Below, one piece after another: positions 52,101 through 62,894 of a stretch of DNA of 64,000 nt (its first letter is position 1; every line of letters begins with the position of its first letter). Under the pieces are notes generated by a model. That model was given only the letters and a program-made list of their open reading frames with translations. It was not told the origin of the DNA and did no database searches. Both the position numbers and the translations under genes were made by a program. Source of the stretch: Thunnus maccoyii. Taxonomy: Eukaryota; Chordata; Actinopteri; Scombriformes; Scombridae. Location of the stretch: NCBI RefSeq assembly GCF_910596095.1, contig NC_056548.1, positions 6,473,151 through 6,537,150 on the forward strand, written 5' to 3'.

Positions 52101-55100
52101 TATAAAATCTCTGTCTGTACTCACTTCGCCGGCTATCTCCTGAAAAATGGTCCGGAACTGCTGGTCCTCCTCGCTCTCTTCCCCCGCCGAGGCCGGCGCC
52201 GGCTGAGGCGTCATGGAGCCACAAAGTAGAAGGAGATGAAGAGACAAGAGGGGGAAGAAAATGTAAAAGGAAAAATGCGGAGATCAAGTTTGTGAAGGAC
52301 TGTCACATGCATATAAGCTGCATAAATTAGGAATTTTATACTATTTAGCATTAAGAATAATGATGCTGGGTGAACGTATTGAAGGAATAACTTTAATATT
52401 TTGATGTGACATGGACACTGGTTGGCAAGATGGTGCAGAATACTGCATTGTTTTGTGCATATGCATGAAAATGCATGTTGGTTTCAAGAAAATGAAAAAC
52501 TAAAGATGTATTAGTAAAGATAATTTAAAAAAAAACAATAGGAAGCTGCTCTCAGAGAAATGTTCAGACACTTCTAACATTGTAACTCCACAAACTCTGG
52601 AAAGGAAAGGAAGGAGACTTACCACTGGATGATCGGCCTCAATCCTGTTCTCTATCTCCCTGGGTGAAGACGAATAAACATTAGTCACCATGGTGACAAC
52701 AACATCTCATCTGGACCATAACTTATCTGTTTACTACAGCCAATCATGTTATTTTCATCAGATTGTTAAACACTATTATATAAATAGTCAAGTGTAGCTT
52801 TATCACACCGTTTCTGAAGGCTTAAATACTCACATACTCACATAACACCATTCCACAAAGATTTAAAGAAGCTGTGAATAAAATGTGTTAGTTTAGTACA
52901 ACCTGATGCCTCTTCTAGTATTTTCTCCTCATTTTTTCTTATATTGGGCAATCTTGGTCATAGTAGGTGTCATCTCCTTGATTTTATAAGGTTTAATATC
53001 AACCTGTAGTTGATTGTGTGCACCTGTTTAGACAAATCTAGGTCAAAACCAACAGAATCAGATGGGAGGGGTCCACAACACTCATCTGGTGTTTAACGTA
53101 TTTTAATCCTAATGGCATTGAATTCATATTATTTGCAAAAAATGACCCGTGTGAGATCGAAAGCCAAGTTTTGTAATTCAAAGCCCATCACAGGGGCTTG
53201 TTTTACTGCACATCCATCACAGCCTGATTCACAGCCAGGTCCTGGTCCGTCAGAGTTCAGGCCGGCTCCGCATGCTGTCTGGTCCTCCAGGGCAGCAGTT
53301 GGATGTTTGTTGAGGTTGGAGTATGCAGTATTGAATATTTTTGAAAGTTTACCATTGCATGCCCAAATCTGAAGTCGCTTGTCCTAAAAAAGATTCCATA
53401 ACAGCTTCGAACTGGGGCCGATTTCTTCGAGCTCTACAAATCAAATCTCCGTTAAAATGGTTTGTTCTTGTTGGTTTTTGTCCCACCCATCAAGCCCCAC
53501 CCGACAAATCCCACCCCAATCACAAACAAACAAACCTGCACTGTGAATGTCTAATATACCATTAAACTTGCTATTTTCTAGGTTAAATAAATCCTGTTGC
53601 TGTTAATTTACATATCAACAAGTAGGGCTGGGTATTGTCTGAAACTGATCTATAATAGTTTTATGCAGGTTTTTATATTTTAAGTATTTGTCAGGGCTCT
53701 AAAATGTTTCTTTTGGGGTACAACTGTAAAATATTAAAACTTGACTAGAAATTTCAACTTGACTTGATGATTCTGCAGACAGAATCAGGTCATATTCCAT
53801 TTATTTATAATAAGAAATGCATTAAAACTACAAAAACCCCTTGATATTGATACAGCTAAAACCTCTCAATATCCTCTGATGGTATTGATTTGTGTTGTTC
53901 TTCAATACCCAGCCCTACTCAGAAACAGGATCAACATCAGCTGAATTAAATACATACTAACAAACATATCTGTATTACTCTAACAGGGGAAAACTGTGCA
54001 TCCATTCCCTCCTCACGCAGCCCAGCTCGCCCCCTGCAGGCCACCCTGAGCGCCCTCACCCACTCACTCTGAGGTGTTCCTCTTTTCAGAGAAGACTCGC
54101 AGGATGAACTCTCCCTCCTGGTGTGGCTCGTACGTGGAGGGAACGATGACGTACTCTCCGGGGCTCAGGCAGAAACGCTGGGTCACCTCACGCAGGTTGA
54201 TGTAGGACTTGCAGCGAGCCTTGGAGGAGTTGAACAGGAAGAAGTCCTTCTGCATGTGCTGCTTGTTCCCGTGCATCTGGGAGAAGAGGAGGGAGGAGAA
54301 GTGACTAAGTGTTAGAAACGTAGGATGGAAACGGGCTTAAAAGTCACACAAATGCGCAAACACACACACAAAACTAAAGATGAGGAATTCAGAAAGTTTA
54401 CTGAAGTATAAAACTATATTAAAGAACTCATTAAAAGTTAATAATCACACTTGGAAAACAAATGATGTAGAGTGCGATTAACTTGCAAACTGGTGCTCCA
54501 CTGTGGGAGTTTCTTTCACGCCGTCCTTACCTCCTTTGGCACCTGTGGGCAGACAGAGTAGACGTTAGTGTTTGTGTCAAATGGGGTGTTAATTAAAACC
54601 AAAATTTTTATTATGGTGTGAAATTTACAAGAACAAATAACAAGATGAAATAGCAATTTCAAAAATCTACTTTTTCCCAGTTTTGACCAGGAGGATTATG
54701 GGATTTACTAGAAAGAAAACATTTTTGAAAGTTTTCTGACTTTTCAGTATAAAGCATCTGAACTGATGTGATTTAAAAAAAAAACACTGTAAGTGTACTG
54801 TAAGTCATAAGCAAGTTTAAACAAACATTGAGAATTCAGTGAAAATACTGTCAAACAGTCTCTGAATGATGAATGAAAACCGAACAGGACACCTCATAAA
54901 TGGCAAATCCGATGGTGAAGAGGTTGGCTCCCATCTTGCGCTCTTTTCGCCTGTTCTTCTGCATCAGCGCCACCACGAAGGTGCAGCCCGCTTCATTATC
55001 CTCAGGATCATCATCCTCCTCCAGCAAACGAAGGCGGTACTGAGGATTGGTCCAGAAGGTGTCTGCAGGACATTTAGGAGGTTTTTACAAGTGTGATTTT

Positions 55101-58100
55101 TGTCCTTTTTATACTAATTTCTCAATTTCAACGTTTTCATGCTTTGTTTTCTAATTTATGTGCTCTTAAACACCTGACTTTTTTTTTTTTGTATGAGTAT
55201 CTGTATAAAGAGCAGCAGTCCAAAACAACATAGCCATCAGAATTGATACCATATTTAAAGCCAGCACAGTTCTCCTGTTTCTGGGGTCATAAATGTCTGA
55301 GAAAGGAATATACTGTTGTGTGAATCTTTACAGTAATATACCTGGGTAGTTCCTGCAGCCTCCAGCAGAGCAGCCTCTCACCCAGCGGCCCTCGTTCACA
55401 GAAACAGTCCACTTGTGGATCTTGTCATCCTCCAGGGCATTAGGGGTGAGGTTACAGATCTCGATCTTGGTGTAGTTCTTCTTGAAGTCCTCGAATGACA
55501 TCCTGTACGGGCACAAAAAAGACCAAGACAGGATGGATACCTGGCTAAAATCTCTACAGCTGATGTCATTTGATTCCCTTTAAAGTTACTATAAGGAACT
55601 TTCATTTTGTGTTGATTTAGTGGCTCCTATGGACAAAAGTGATAGTGTTTTCCTGGAATAAAGACTGCATTTCCCATGCTCTTTCTCTGTTTCTCTTGTC
55701 TTTTTTAAAATGAGTTGGGACGCCAACAACAAGTCTAACTTTACTTTTAACATTATCAAACAAAAAGAAATGTCCTCCCCTTGTCCTAGTAACGTCTTTG
55801 TACTCTCTCATGTACTCCCAACGCAACATTTAACGTAAACATAGGCTCTTCCAGTCGGCGTGCTGTAAATCGTTCCATCAGATTTCGTGGGGAATCCGAC
55901 CTGGTGGCAGGCATTTAGAATAACTATATAGAAATAGCCCATTTTCTCGCTGATGGTCTCATTTGTTTATGTAGGTCATATAGAGGCATCAGAGGCATCA
56001 TAAGACGGTTTTATAACCAGTTAAAAGTTCCTTGTAGTAACTTTAAATATCAATAAAACTCTTGCTTTCCTCATAATGTCAGCAAACACACTCACACACA
56101 GGTGTTAATCAAGAGTTTCTACTGTTGGAGCTTGAAATATTTAATACCAATGTCATGTATTATTTGGAGATTCTTACTGCTTTCTATTAATTTCTATTCA
56201 AATCATGTGAACATGAGATCCACATGTTCCAGCTGTAATATTACAGTATAAATATGCCACTTACCAGAACTCTCCATCCTCAGCACTCTGGTGCTGTAAC
56301 TTCTCTTTTTCAGTCTTTGACAGTGTGGTCCACTCCTTAGAGCTTTAGGAAACAGGAGAAAAAAAATGTTAAATTACCAAAAGCTGATCAAAAGACAGTT
56401 AAATTGGAAATCAAAAACTTTGGGGTGAAGTTGGTCAAAAATTCCTTACTTGTCACTCCAGGGACCGTTCCACTCCACCTGACCCCACGGGTTCCTCAGT
56501 CGCACCAGACGAACTTTAGACTCCTTGTGCTGAGAAGATTTACACTGTTGAAAATTTGGAATATTTCAGATTCTCACATTTAATCTCATATTGTTTTTAC
56601 GTAATTTGCTGTTTTGGACACATTAATGTGACCCCCAGTGTGAATTGTCTTACTAACACTCTCCTTGTTACTGTGCTGTTGTCCTGCTCCACCATTTGTC
56701 CTGCAGCTCTGCAGAGCCACAGAGTTGAAACAATTACAAAAAACTACACTCAGTATTGTCATCTTGCTCAGTGGCCTGCTTTACCTCCTCCACTGCCGTC
56801 ACAGAGTAGGCGTGACCCTTCACGAGTCCCGTCACAGTACGCGTCTCAAAACGAGCTGGAACCAGAGACTGCAGATACACAAAACACATAACGGACCATG
56901 ATGAACCAAAAAAAGAGACAAGATTTAAAGAGAGAAATAAGTAAACACATCCAGCATTTTAGTTGAAGTACAGGTGTTAATTAGCAAATAAACCTGATAT
57001 GCAGATAATCCCATCAGTCTAAATCAATTTGCATAACAATAATTCTAAATGAGCAACATAACACCATCTGAAAATCTTGCTTTTGCTGACATCCAGTGGC
57101 TGAAGCTCTCACTTTACTGCTGTGCAGGCTGTGTTCAATGCACCATGACATTACTTTAGGTGCAGTTACAGATGCAAAATACTTCACGTGTTAAAGCTCT
57201 CAACCTCTGTATCATGTCTGACTCACATCAATGGAGCATCCCATGAGGGAGCCTCTCTCCAGAGCTTTCTTCATGATCTTGTAGAGCTCTTTGGGAGCTT
57301 CCTTCATCTCGTAGAACTCAGTGACTCCACCGGTGAAATCTTCCATGGCCTCAGTGGTGTTTCCACCCTTCAGGGCCTCATAGGAGCCATGTAGCCTGGA
57401 CACAGACAGGGGAGAGCATTTCAACTTCAACTGTTTTGTCACCTTGCAGTCAGGTAAAACACCAAACACAGACTTGAACACAAAACATAATAAATACGTA
57501 AAACATGTAAAGACATGCTAAAAAAAACAAAACAAGCTCACATAAAACGATAAACATAAAATTTTGACTTACATTACATCCAACACAACTGATTTAGATA
57601 GCCCCAATCTTAATACTTTCTTAGACAAAGTCAGATTTCACAAGACTGCAGCACACAAAACCTACAGGAACCAAGAAAGAAATCAATTCTAAAACTGTAG
57701 CGGAAATGTCTAACATCTACTGATTTATGTAGCTGAGAAATATTAAGCCATTAATTTACAAACCGATACAGAAAAATAAAAAGGTGTGGTACCCAATTGT
57801 TGTCATTCCAGTAAGTGTTTTAAGAAAAGTTCGACCTGTCCTTGATATGCAGTCAAAGGTAAACAATCAGTATAAAACCTCTTCTGTTCTCTTCTATGTG
57901 CTCAGTACTCACTTGGCGTAGGCCTTCTCCAGCAGGGCGCTCCAGAACTCGTTCCTCTCGGCAGACTTAGTGAAGACCAGCTGGTTGTTGAAGGTCGGGA
58001 TGCGGTCGTCAATGACGACATCAACCCAATCGCCATAGCGCCAGAACTGGAGGACACAAGGAGGTCAGGGAGGAGAAACAATGCTAAGGATCAAGGAAGA

Positions 58101-60233
58101 GAAGCTGATGACATCCCTATAGCTTTTACACACTTTAAACATTTGAATCAAAGGACCTTCATCAGGATTATTTCTCGATACGTGAGTAATGTTATAAATC
58201 CACTAGTGAGGAATGAAGGAATGACTGAATTTAAGACTTTGTGGAAATACATGAAAATTAGATGGTTGTTTCTGACCTGGAAGTGGAAAATGCCGGCGTA
58301 GCCCTCTGAGAAGCTTTGCTCCTGGGGAACAACTCGATAGAGAAGCTTCTCATTTAAGGTGAGACAGGCGATGGCAGCCAGCAACCAGCAGTCACCTGAA
58401 CACAGAAAATCCTTTCTCTCAACTCTCCTCGATTAGATGTTAATGTCTTTTGAGAGTCACAGATTATACATAAAAATAGTAACCTCAGGAGGAGTGATTT
58501 CATCTGATACATAAATTCTGCCTTTTTCAGATTCCTACTGCATGGATGTAATTGGAAAATGTACCACCTGTCCTTCACTCAACCAGAAGATAAATACCTA
58601 GATGAAGAACTTGTACCTTGACAAGTGTGATTTCCCTAAAACAAAGACTGAGAGCAACTTCTCTGATGGACATATTTTGTTTTGCTGGAGGAAAAGACCA
58701 CTACTGAGTGCTGACGTTTGTGTTTTCTGATTGTCCAGGTGTGTCACAGGGTGTTAGCTGCTGGGCTGGGAACAATGTAAGTTTTTCAACGGGGAATGGT
58801 TAACAGTGTCTGCCAGGACCTTTGTGCTTTTGGTCCCCTTTATTTGCAGCCTGAACTGAACAACAATGAGAAGTGCTGCTGGTTGGATTCCCTTCCAAAA
58901 GAGTAAGCAGAATATGGGGAGGCCGCTGCAGGCAGAGAGGCCGTGTGCGGGGGATTGATGGGATATTTGCTATCCTGTGATCCCCGAACTGCCTGAATAC
59001 AAACTGTGACTGAATGTTGAATACACCCAGAGTGATTCCATATAGAAAACACAGCTATACCCTTTCCCCAACCTGCCATGTATACTTCTGCTTCTGCTAC
59101 TTCCAAAATGATGTTCAACAACTGCCAAAATAATTTCATGCACCACTGAACAACGACAAATGGCTGTTTCTGATCTGGAAGGGGAGGAAGATGCTAGCAT
59201 TTTAAGCTTCTAAAGGTAGATTTCCTCCTATTTTTTGCGCCACAGAAATCTTGTCCTATTAATTTTAACTCTCCAAGAGCAACCAAAATTAAAACCTTCA
59301 AGTTCATCCTGAATCCTTTGCGTCACTATGAAACTTCTACTTCACAGAATGAAAAACACTGTGATGCTGTGATGGTATCACTGTGCCAAAAATGTAAAAA
59401 AGAGGCATAATTTACCAAGATCTCCCTGGCAGATGTCTGTCCTACTGGCTCCTCCAACAATGAACTGAGGGTTCTCACAGATTTCCTGCAGACAATAATA
59501 AACACAAAGAGGAGTTAAGGATCAATCTCATATCTGCTAGTAAGGACTGAGGTTGCTGTGTGAAGTCCTCTGAGATAAACTTGTGATTCTGGGTTGTATA
59601 AGTAAACATAACATGACTCCATCTGAGGCGAATACCAATTGGGGCAAAGTTACAGTTGTTTCCAAATAGGTAAGTGATAAACATTCATTACAGTAAGAGC
59701 TTTCAATTTGACTCCGATCTATCCACGTAGGACTTGCTGGGAGAATTTTAATCCCAGAGGTGCCTCTGTTGACCATCTGCATCTCCAGGTAAAATCCCGC
59801 AGCAGCAGTTAGTTTTCATCATAATATAATCCCTCATTAGGATGGAAAAAATGCTGTTATTTCCATGCAGGTTTGATGTTGCTGTGTACCAAAAAAATTA
59901 CGTCCCACCTCCCACATGCGTGATCCATCCCCTCTTTATTTAAATTTGTGATCAACGTGTCCGGTATAAACCCCATCATACCTTGGGCCTCTTCCAGACG
60001 ATGTTCTTGACCTTGTTGGACTTATGTCCGAGCTCCTTGAAGCCCAAAGACTCCACAGTGGCCGGGAAAGAGTCATCCTCAAACAGGTTCTTCCTCTGAA
60101 GGCACTCCTGTCTCAGGGTGTTGAAGTCCTGGCAGTTGAAGCGGAGGGGCTTGTTCAGAGACCCTTCCCCGTCTCTTCTCTCTCGTTCCCGGATCAACCG
60201 GTCGCAGAAAAAGCCAGACGGTGTATAGGGCAT
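46144..60233 (-). CDS. capn3: Calpain-3-like cysteine protease lacking IS1 and IS2
   Basis: Twenty-one exons, transcript order: 59982-60233, 59416-59485, 58277-58395, 57913-58046, 57227-57395, 56785-56868, 56450-56529, 56265-56342, 55342-55502, 54893-55062, 54531-54542, 54068-54276, 52623-52659, 52125-52202, 51937-51994, 51646-51710, 50449-50517, 50212-50290, 49400-49516, 47543-47601, 46144-46170. They join to 2127 nt (708 aa; human p94 821). It is a calcium-dependent protease; in mammals the muscle form binds titin. Order: N-terminal region (1-84), CysPc core with triad C110 (DCWLLAA), H267 (KGHAYSV) and N289 (RNPWG), C2-like beta-sandwich (about 340-510), penta-EF-hand domain (about 530-708) ending DQDGDGTIR...WLQLTMYA. 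Calpain-3 identity rests on the EF-hand and beta-sandwich wording ([38 protein letters not shown]) and on the ganc/znf106 neighbours. IS1 and IS2 are essentially absent. Which teleost paralogue (a or b) is unknown. Confidence 0.93.
48109..48533 (+). repeat. Dispersed repeat C, copy 2 (capn3 intron)
   Basis: Same-orientation homologue of 3425-3838, with small insertions (for example 48447-48483). It lies in the intron between calpain exons 49400-49516 and 47543-47601. There is no coding capacity, and the element class is unknown. Confidence 0.75.
49896..50180. mobile_element. MITE with about 24-bp terminal inverted repeats (capn3 intron)
   Basis: The left end CTTAAAGGATCAGTTCACCC and the reverse complement of the right end (TTAAAGGGTCAGTTCAACC) match with few differences and close with CAAAT. 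The 285-bp body is non-coding. It sits in the intron between the 50212-50290 and 49400-49516 exons, only 31 bp from the former. The superfamily is not determined because no clear target duplication could be fixed. Confidence 0.8.
50727..50993 (+). repeat. Family A hAT-like MITE (copy 6) in capn3 intron
   Basis: Begins GAAGCTGCAACATTTAGTCG and ends CTTTAGTTGCGGCTCTA. The interior has the family core (AAATATTTTCTGGTTTCTTA, GGCAGTAAAATGGATATCTT, ACAAGACATTTTAGG). It lies between exons 51646-51710 and 50449-50517. Confidence 0.65.
55579..56046. mobile_element. MITE with about 24-bp terminal inverted repeats (capn3 intron)
   Basis: The left TTTAAAGTTACTATAAGGAA and the reverse complement of the right end (TTAAAGTTACTACAAGGAAC) are near-identical inverted repeats bounding a 468-bp non-coding unit. 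It lies in the calpain intron between exons 56265-56342 and 55342-55502. The TTTAAA or TTAA at both tips may be part of the repeat or of the target duplication. Confidence 0.85.
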
Positions 60234-60420
60234 CTCGTCTCAGCTGACTTTTTTTTTTTTTTTGAAAAAACTGGCTTTTGCCACTTGTACTAAAGTCTTA
60301 CAAGCCTAAAAACCCTGGCATAAATCCAAACAGCTAATGTCTGATTGGCTCTTTCTTTGTGTGACGTCCCCCTCCCCTTCGTCACAGAGCAGTTGCAAAA
60401 GCTTGGTGTGAAAGAGACAT
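60234..60420 (-). promoter_or_regulatory. Candidate capn3 promoter region
   Basis: Immediately upstream of the calpain ATG on the minus strand lie a CAGCTG E-box (60240-60245), a poly(A) run, a CCAAT box in GAGCCAATCAGAC (about 60341-60353) and a CRE-like GGACGTCAC (about 60362-60370). No consensus TATA box was identified. This is inference from motifs only; E-boxes fit muscle expression but are common by chance. Confidence 0.35.
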
Positions 60421-61945
60421 TCGCTCCACATGCATTCACCTTGCATTACCATGCACATACACACACACATACGCACAGAAACTCACATCACACAGATGTA
60501 TATTTGTTGCGTTCCGATTGGCCGAACTGAACAATGATCTTCCCCTGGCTGTGGTGCTCCAGTGCCATCATTGTTGGGTGACACAAAGGCCAGCGGGCTG
60601 CGCCAGAGGGCATGTAAAGAGTGGTCGGTAGATGCCCTGCCTCAGCAGAAGGCATTCAACCCCTTTAAACCTATTCTCAATGGAGCTCAATATTGAGCAG
60701 TCTCAGCATAACTAGAGCAGGCTAACGCTATGTAGAGGAGTATCATCCATTTTTAGCACCAATCAGAAAAGTACAACTTCGATCCAGTGTTTTGGGTATT
60801 GTTAAACAGCACAGACGATCACCAATACACTGCCAATGTACGGTATATGTTTGCAGTGGATCATCTTGTCTTAAAGAGCCGTTAACACTAAAAGAATCTT
60901 TGGTCGGATATGCTGCTTCAGAGGTGTTTTTTACTTTCAGACAAGAAAAATACTCTGGCGGAAAAACACTGAAAAAGATAAAATTAGAAAAAGATAAACG
61001 TAAAGAAACGCTGATTATTTGCACAGCATTATTAGCCTTCAAGAGCAGTTATCAGTCTTACCACTATCTAGTCTAATAAGTTATTAAACAAGGATGCTTC
61101 TCTGTTAAGCAGCAGACAGCTATAAAACAAAAAGCGCCAGGTGGACACTGACATCAAATTCTTGCTTTTAGAATAACTTTCTAATGCACTTCTTGGTTGT
61201 CCTTTACATAGCAGTTCCCTAACAAATCATTTTTGGGAAACAACATGTTACAACGTCAGGGTGTTTTGGCTCTGAACCTTATACCCTCTGCCATTTCCTT
61301 GTAATGTTTCATAAAGGAATTGAGCTTATTCTAGCATTTCCTATTGTACTACTTATGTAAACAAACATCTGGAAACACAGGAAGAGGTCAGGTCACAGAC
61401 CACAGCAGCACAACACCACTGAGCAAACTGCATGCTAGTTAGTAGCTTAGTACCATGACAACATGTGAAGTATAAAAGAGGGTCAAAAGGTCTTACAGGT
61501 AACATCACTGTGCCATTTATTCTTAACTTCAAAAGCACACATAAAAAGCAAACATAATTTTTCATTGCTAATTATTATTAGCACATTTATTATTATTAGC
61601 ATGTATGATCATTAAAGAAGAAATGATTGCATCTTTTGTTCTCTTCATGTTTGTCACTATGGACCCAGATTAAGTCAGATAACATAAAACCTTGATTTAA
61701 AAACACTTAACACAAGTCGACGAAGGGATTGGTCAACCTGTTATTCGTGGATTTTTCCTAAAAAGTCAAAATAAACTTGAAGTTCATACAGATAAAATGA
61801 TTAAACCAGACTTTATCGTCAACAGCATAAAACAAGCCTTCATTTCAATCAAGTAATGTATTTTTCAGATGATTCTGATGATGTTTACGTGACTATTTCC
61901 TCACATGAATAAGAGATCCACAGAAGGTAAACTGACTGACAAAAT
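60421..61945. other. Intergenic region ganc-capn3
   Basis: About 1.5 kb between the ganc stop and the candidate calpain promoter, both on the minus strand. It holds a CA-rich microsatellite (60451-60478) and AT-rich sequence. A long open frame on each strand near 60743-61076 is antisense to the other and has no family resemblance. No additional calpain exon was recognised here. Confidence 0.5.
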
Positions 61946-62894
61946 TCACATTTGACCTATCTTTATCTCCCAGTCCTTCGCCACTTTGAGCTTCAGGTTG
62001 CTCACAGTCAGCTTGCAGCAGGTCTCCATGTATTGAAATGCAGCGGAGGTGTCTTTAGTACCTGGACACAAAAAGGAAAGTCATTGCCTTTGAAGACATT
62101 TCTCTGTTTCAAGGTTTCTTTTCCTACAGTTTTTTTTCTCACAGTAACTTTTCTCTTTTAATTGTGCTTCATTTGATGGGTTAGGGTGCAACAGTACAAA
62201 ATATTAACTCAAGAAAGAAGCTCAAAAAGTCTGCACATTTTGGCCACATACTATCAAAAAAGACCATGATAGGATACTGTTTTAGGGTGGATTATTCCTT
62301 TAAAACTTTTCTTTAGTTGGATGCTACCAGTGTTCTGTGCTGCCTTGTTTAATGTCTTTTATGTGTTTAATTTTGTTGGTTGTTGCTGTGATGGATGCAA
62401 ATGTGTCTTTGCTTCTGAAGTAAAGCATTCTGGTGCATATGAGATTTTACGATCCTTGTGAATGTCCGAATGTGAATGTGAGTTACTTACCGGATACATG
62501 CACGACCACTGTGGACGGTTTGCTCTTCACCCCCAGGATGGTGACCGACTGTATGACGCTGTCACAGTCAAATGTTCCTTCTTCACTGGCAGGACTGACA
62601 GAAGCAGCATCAACAGACATTAAACCATAATGTGTGAGGTGTTTGCCTTTAAAAAATTTTAACTATTTAATGTTCAATAGTGCTCTTAACTTTCATGTCA
62701 ACCTCTTTTGTAAACAAACAAAGAAAAAAATCAGTGGTCTAAAACTGTATCCCCTCTTTGGGAGGTATGAGTTTGACTCACCGGGAGATCAGACAGCCTG
62801 ACTGCATGTTGAAGCAACGCAGGCAGAAGGCCTTTCTGTCACGGTAGCTGAAGGAGTGTCCGTCGTCCAGGTACAACTCACCATCAGCAACACC
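61946..62894 (-). CDS. ganc: Neutral alpha-glucosidase C, last three exons (5' part off window)
   Basis: Exons in transcript order: 62782-62894, 62491-62594, 61946-62061. Together they give 333 nt, or 110 residues plus TGA. GANC is a glycoside hydrolase family 31 alpha-glucosidase involved in glycogen and oligosaccharide breakdown. These exons encode the C-terminal beta-domain, not the catalytic barrel. Visible landmarks are GELYLDDGHSFSY, VTILGVKSKPSTVVVHV and the terminal LKVAKDWEIKI, corresponding to the human ending near TDWEVRII. The identification as ganc rather than ganab rests on this C-terminal wording plus position next to calpain-3 on the same strand, as in human 15q15.1. The first exon's acceptor is a tandem CAGCAG (62895-62900). 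In exon 62491-62594 a second, in-phase acceptor is possible nearer 62585. Confidence 0.85.

Noticed and set aside
60743-61076. Paired 94-99 codon open frames upstream of capn3
   Set aside because: They overlap antisense to each other, have no family resemblance and no splice context; considered as a missing calpain first exon but no calpain-like residues were found.
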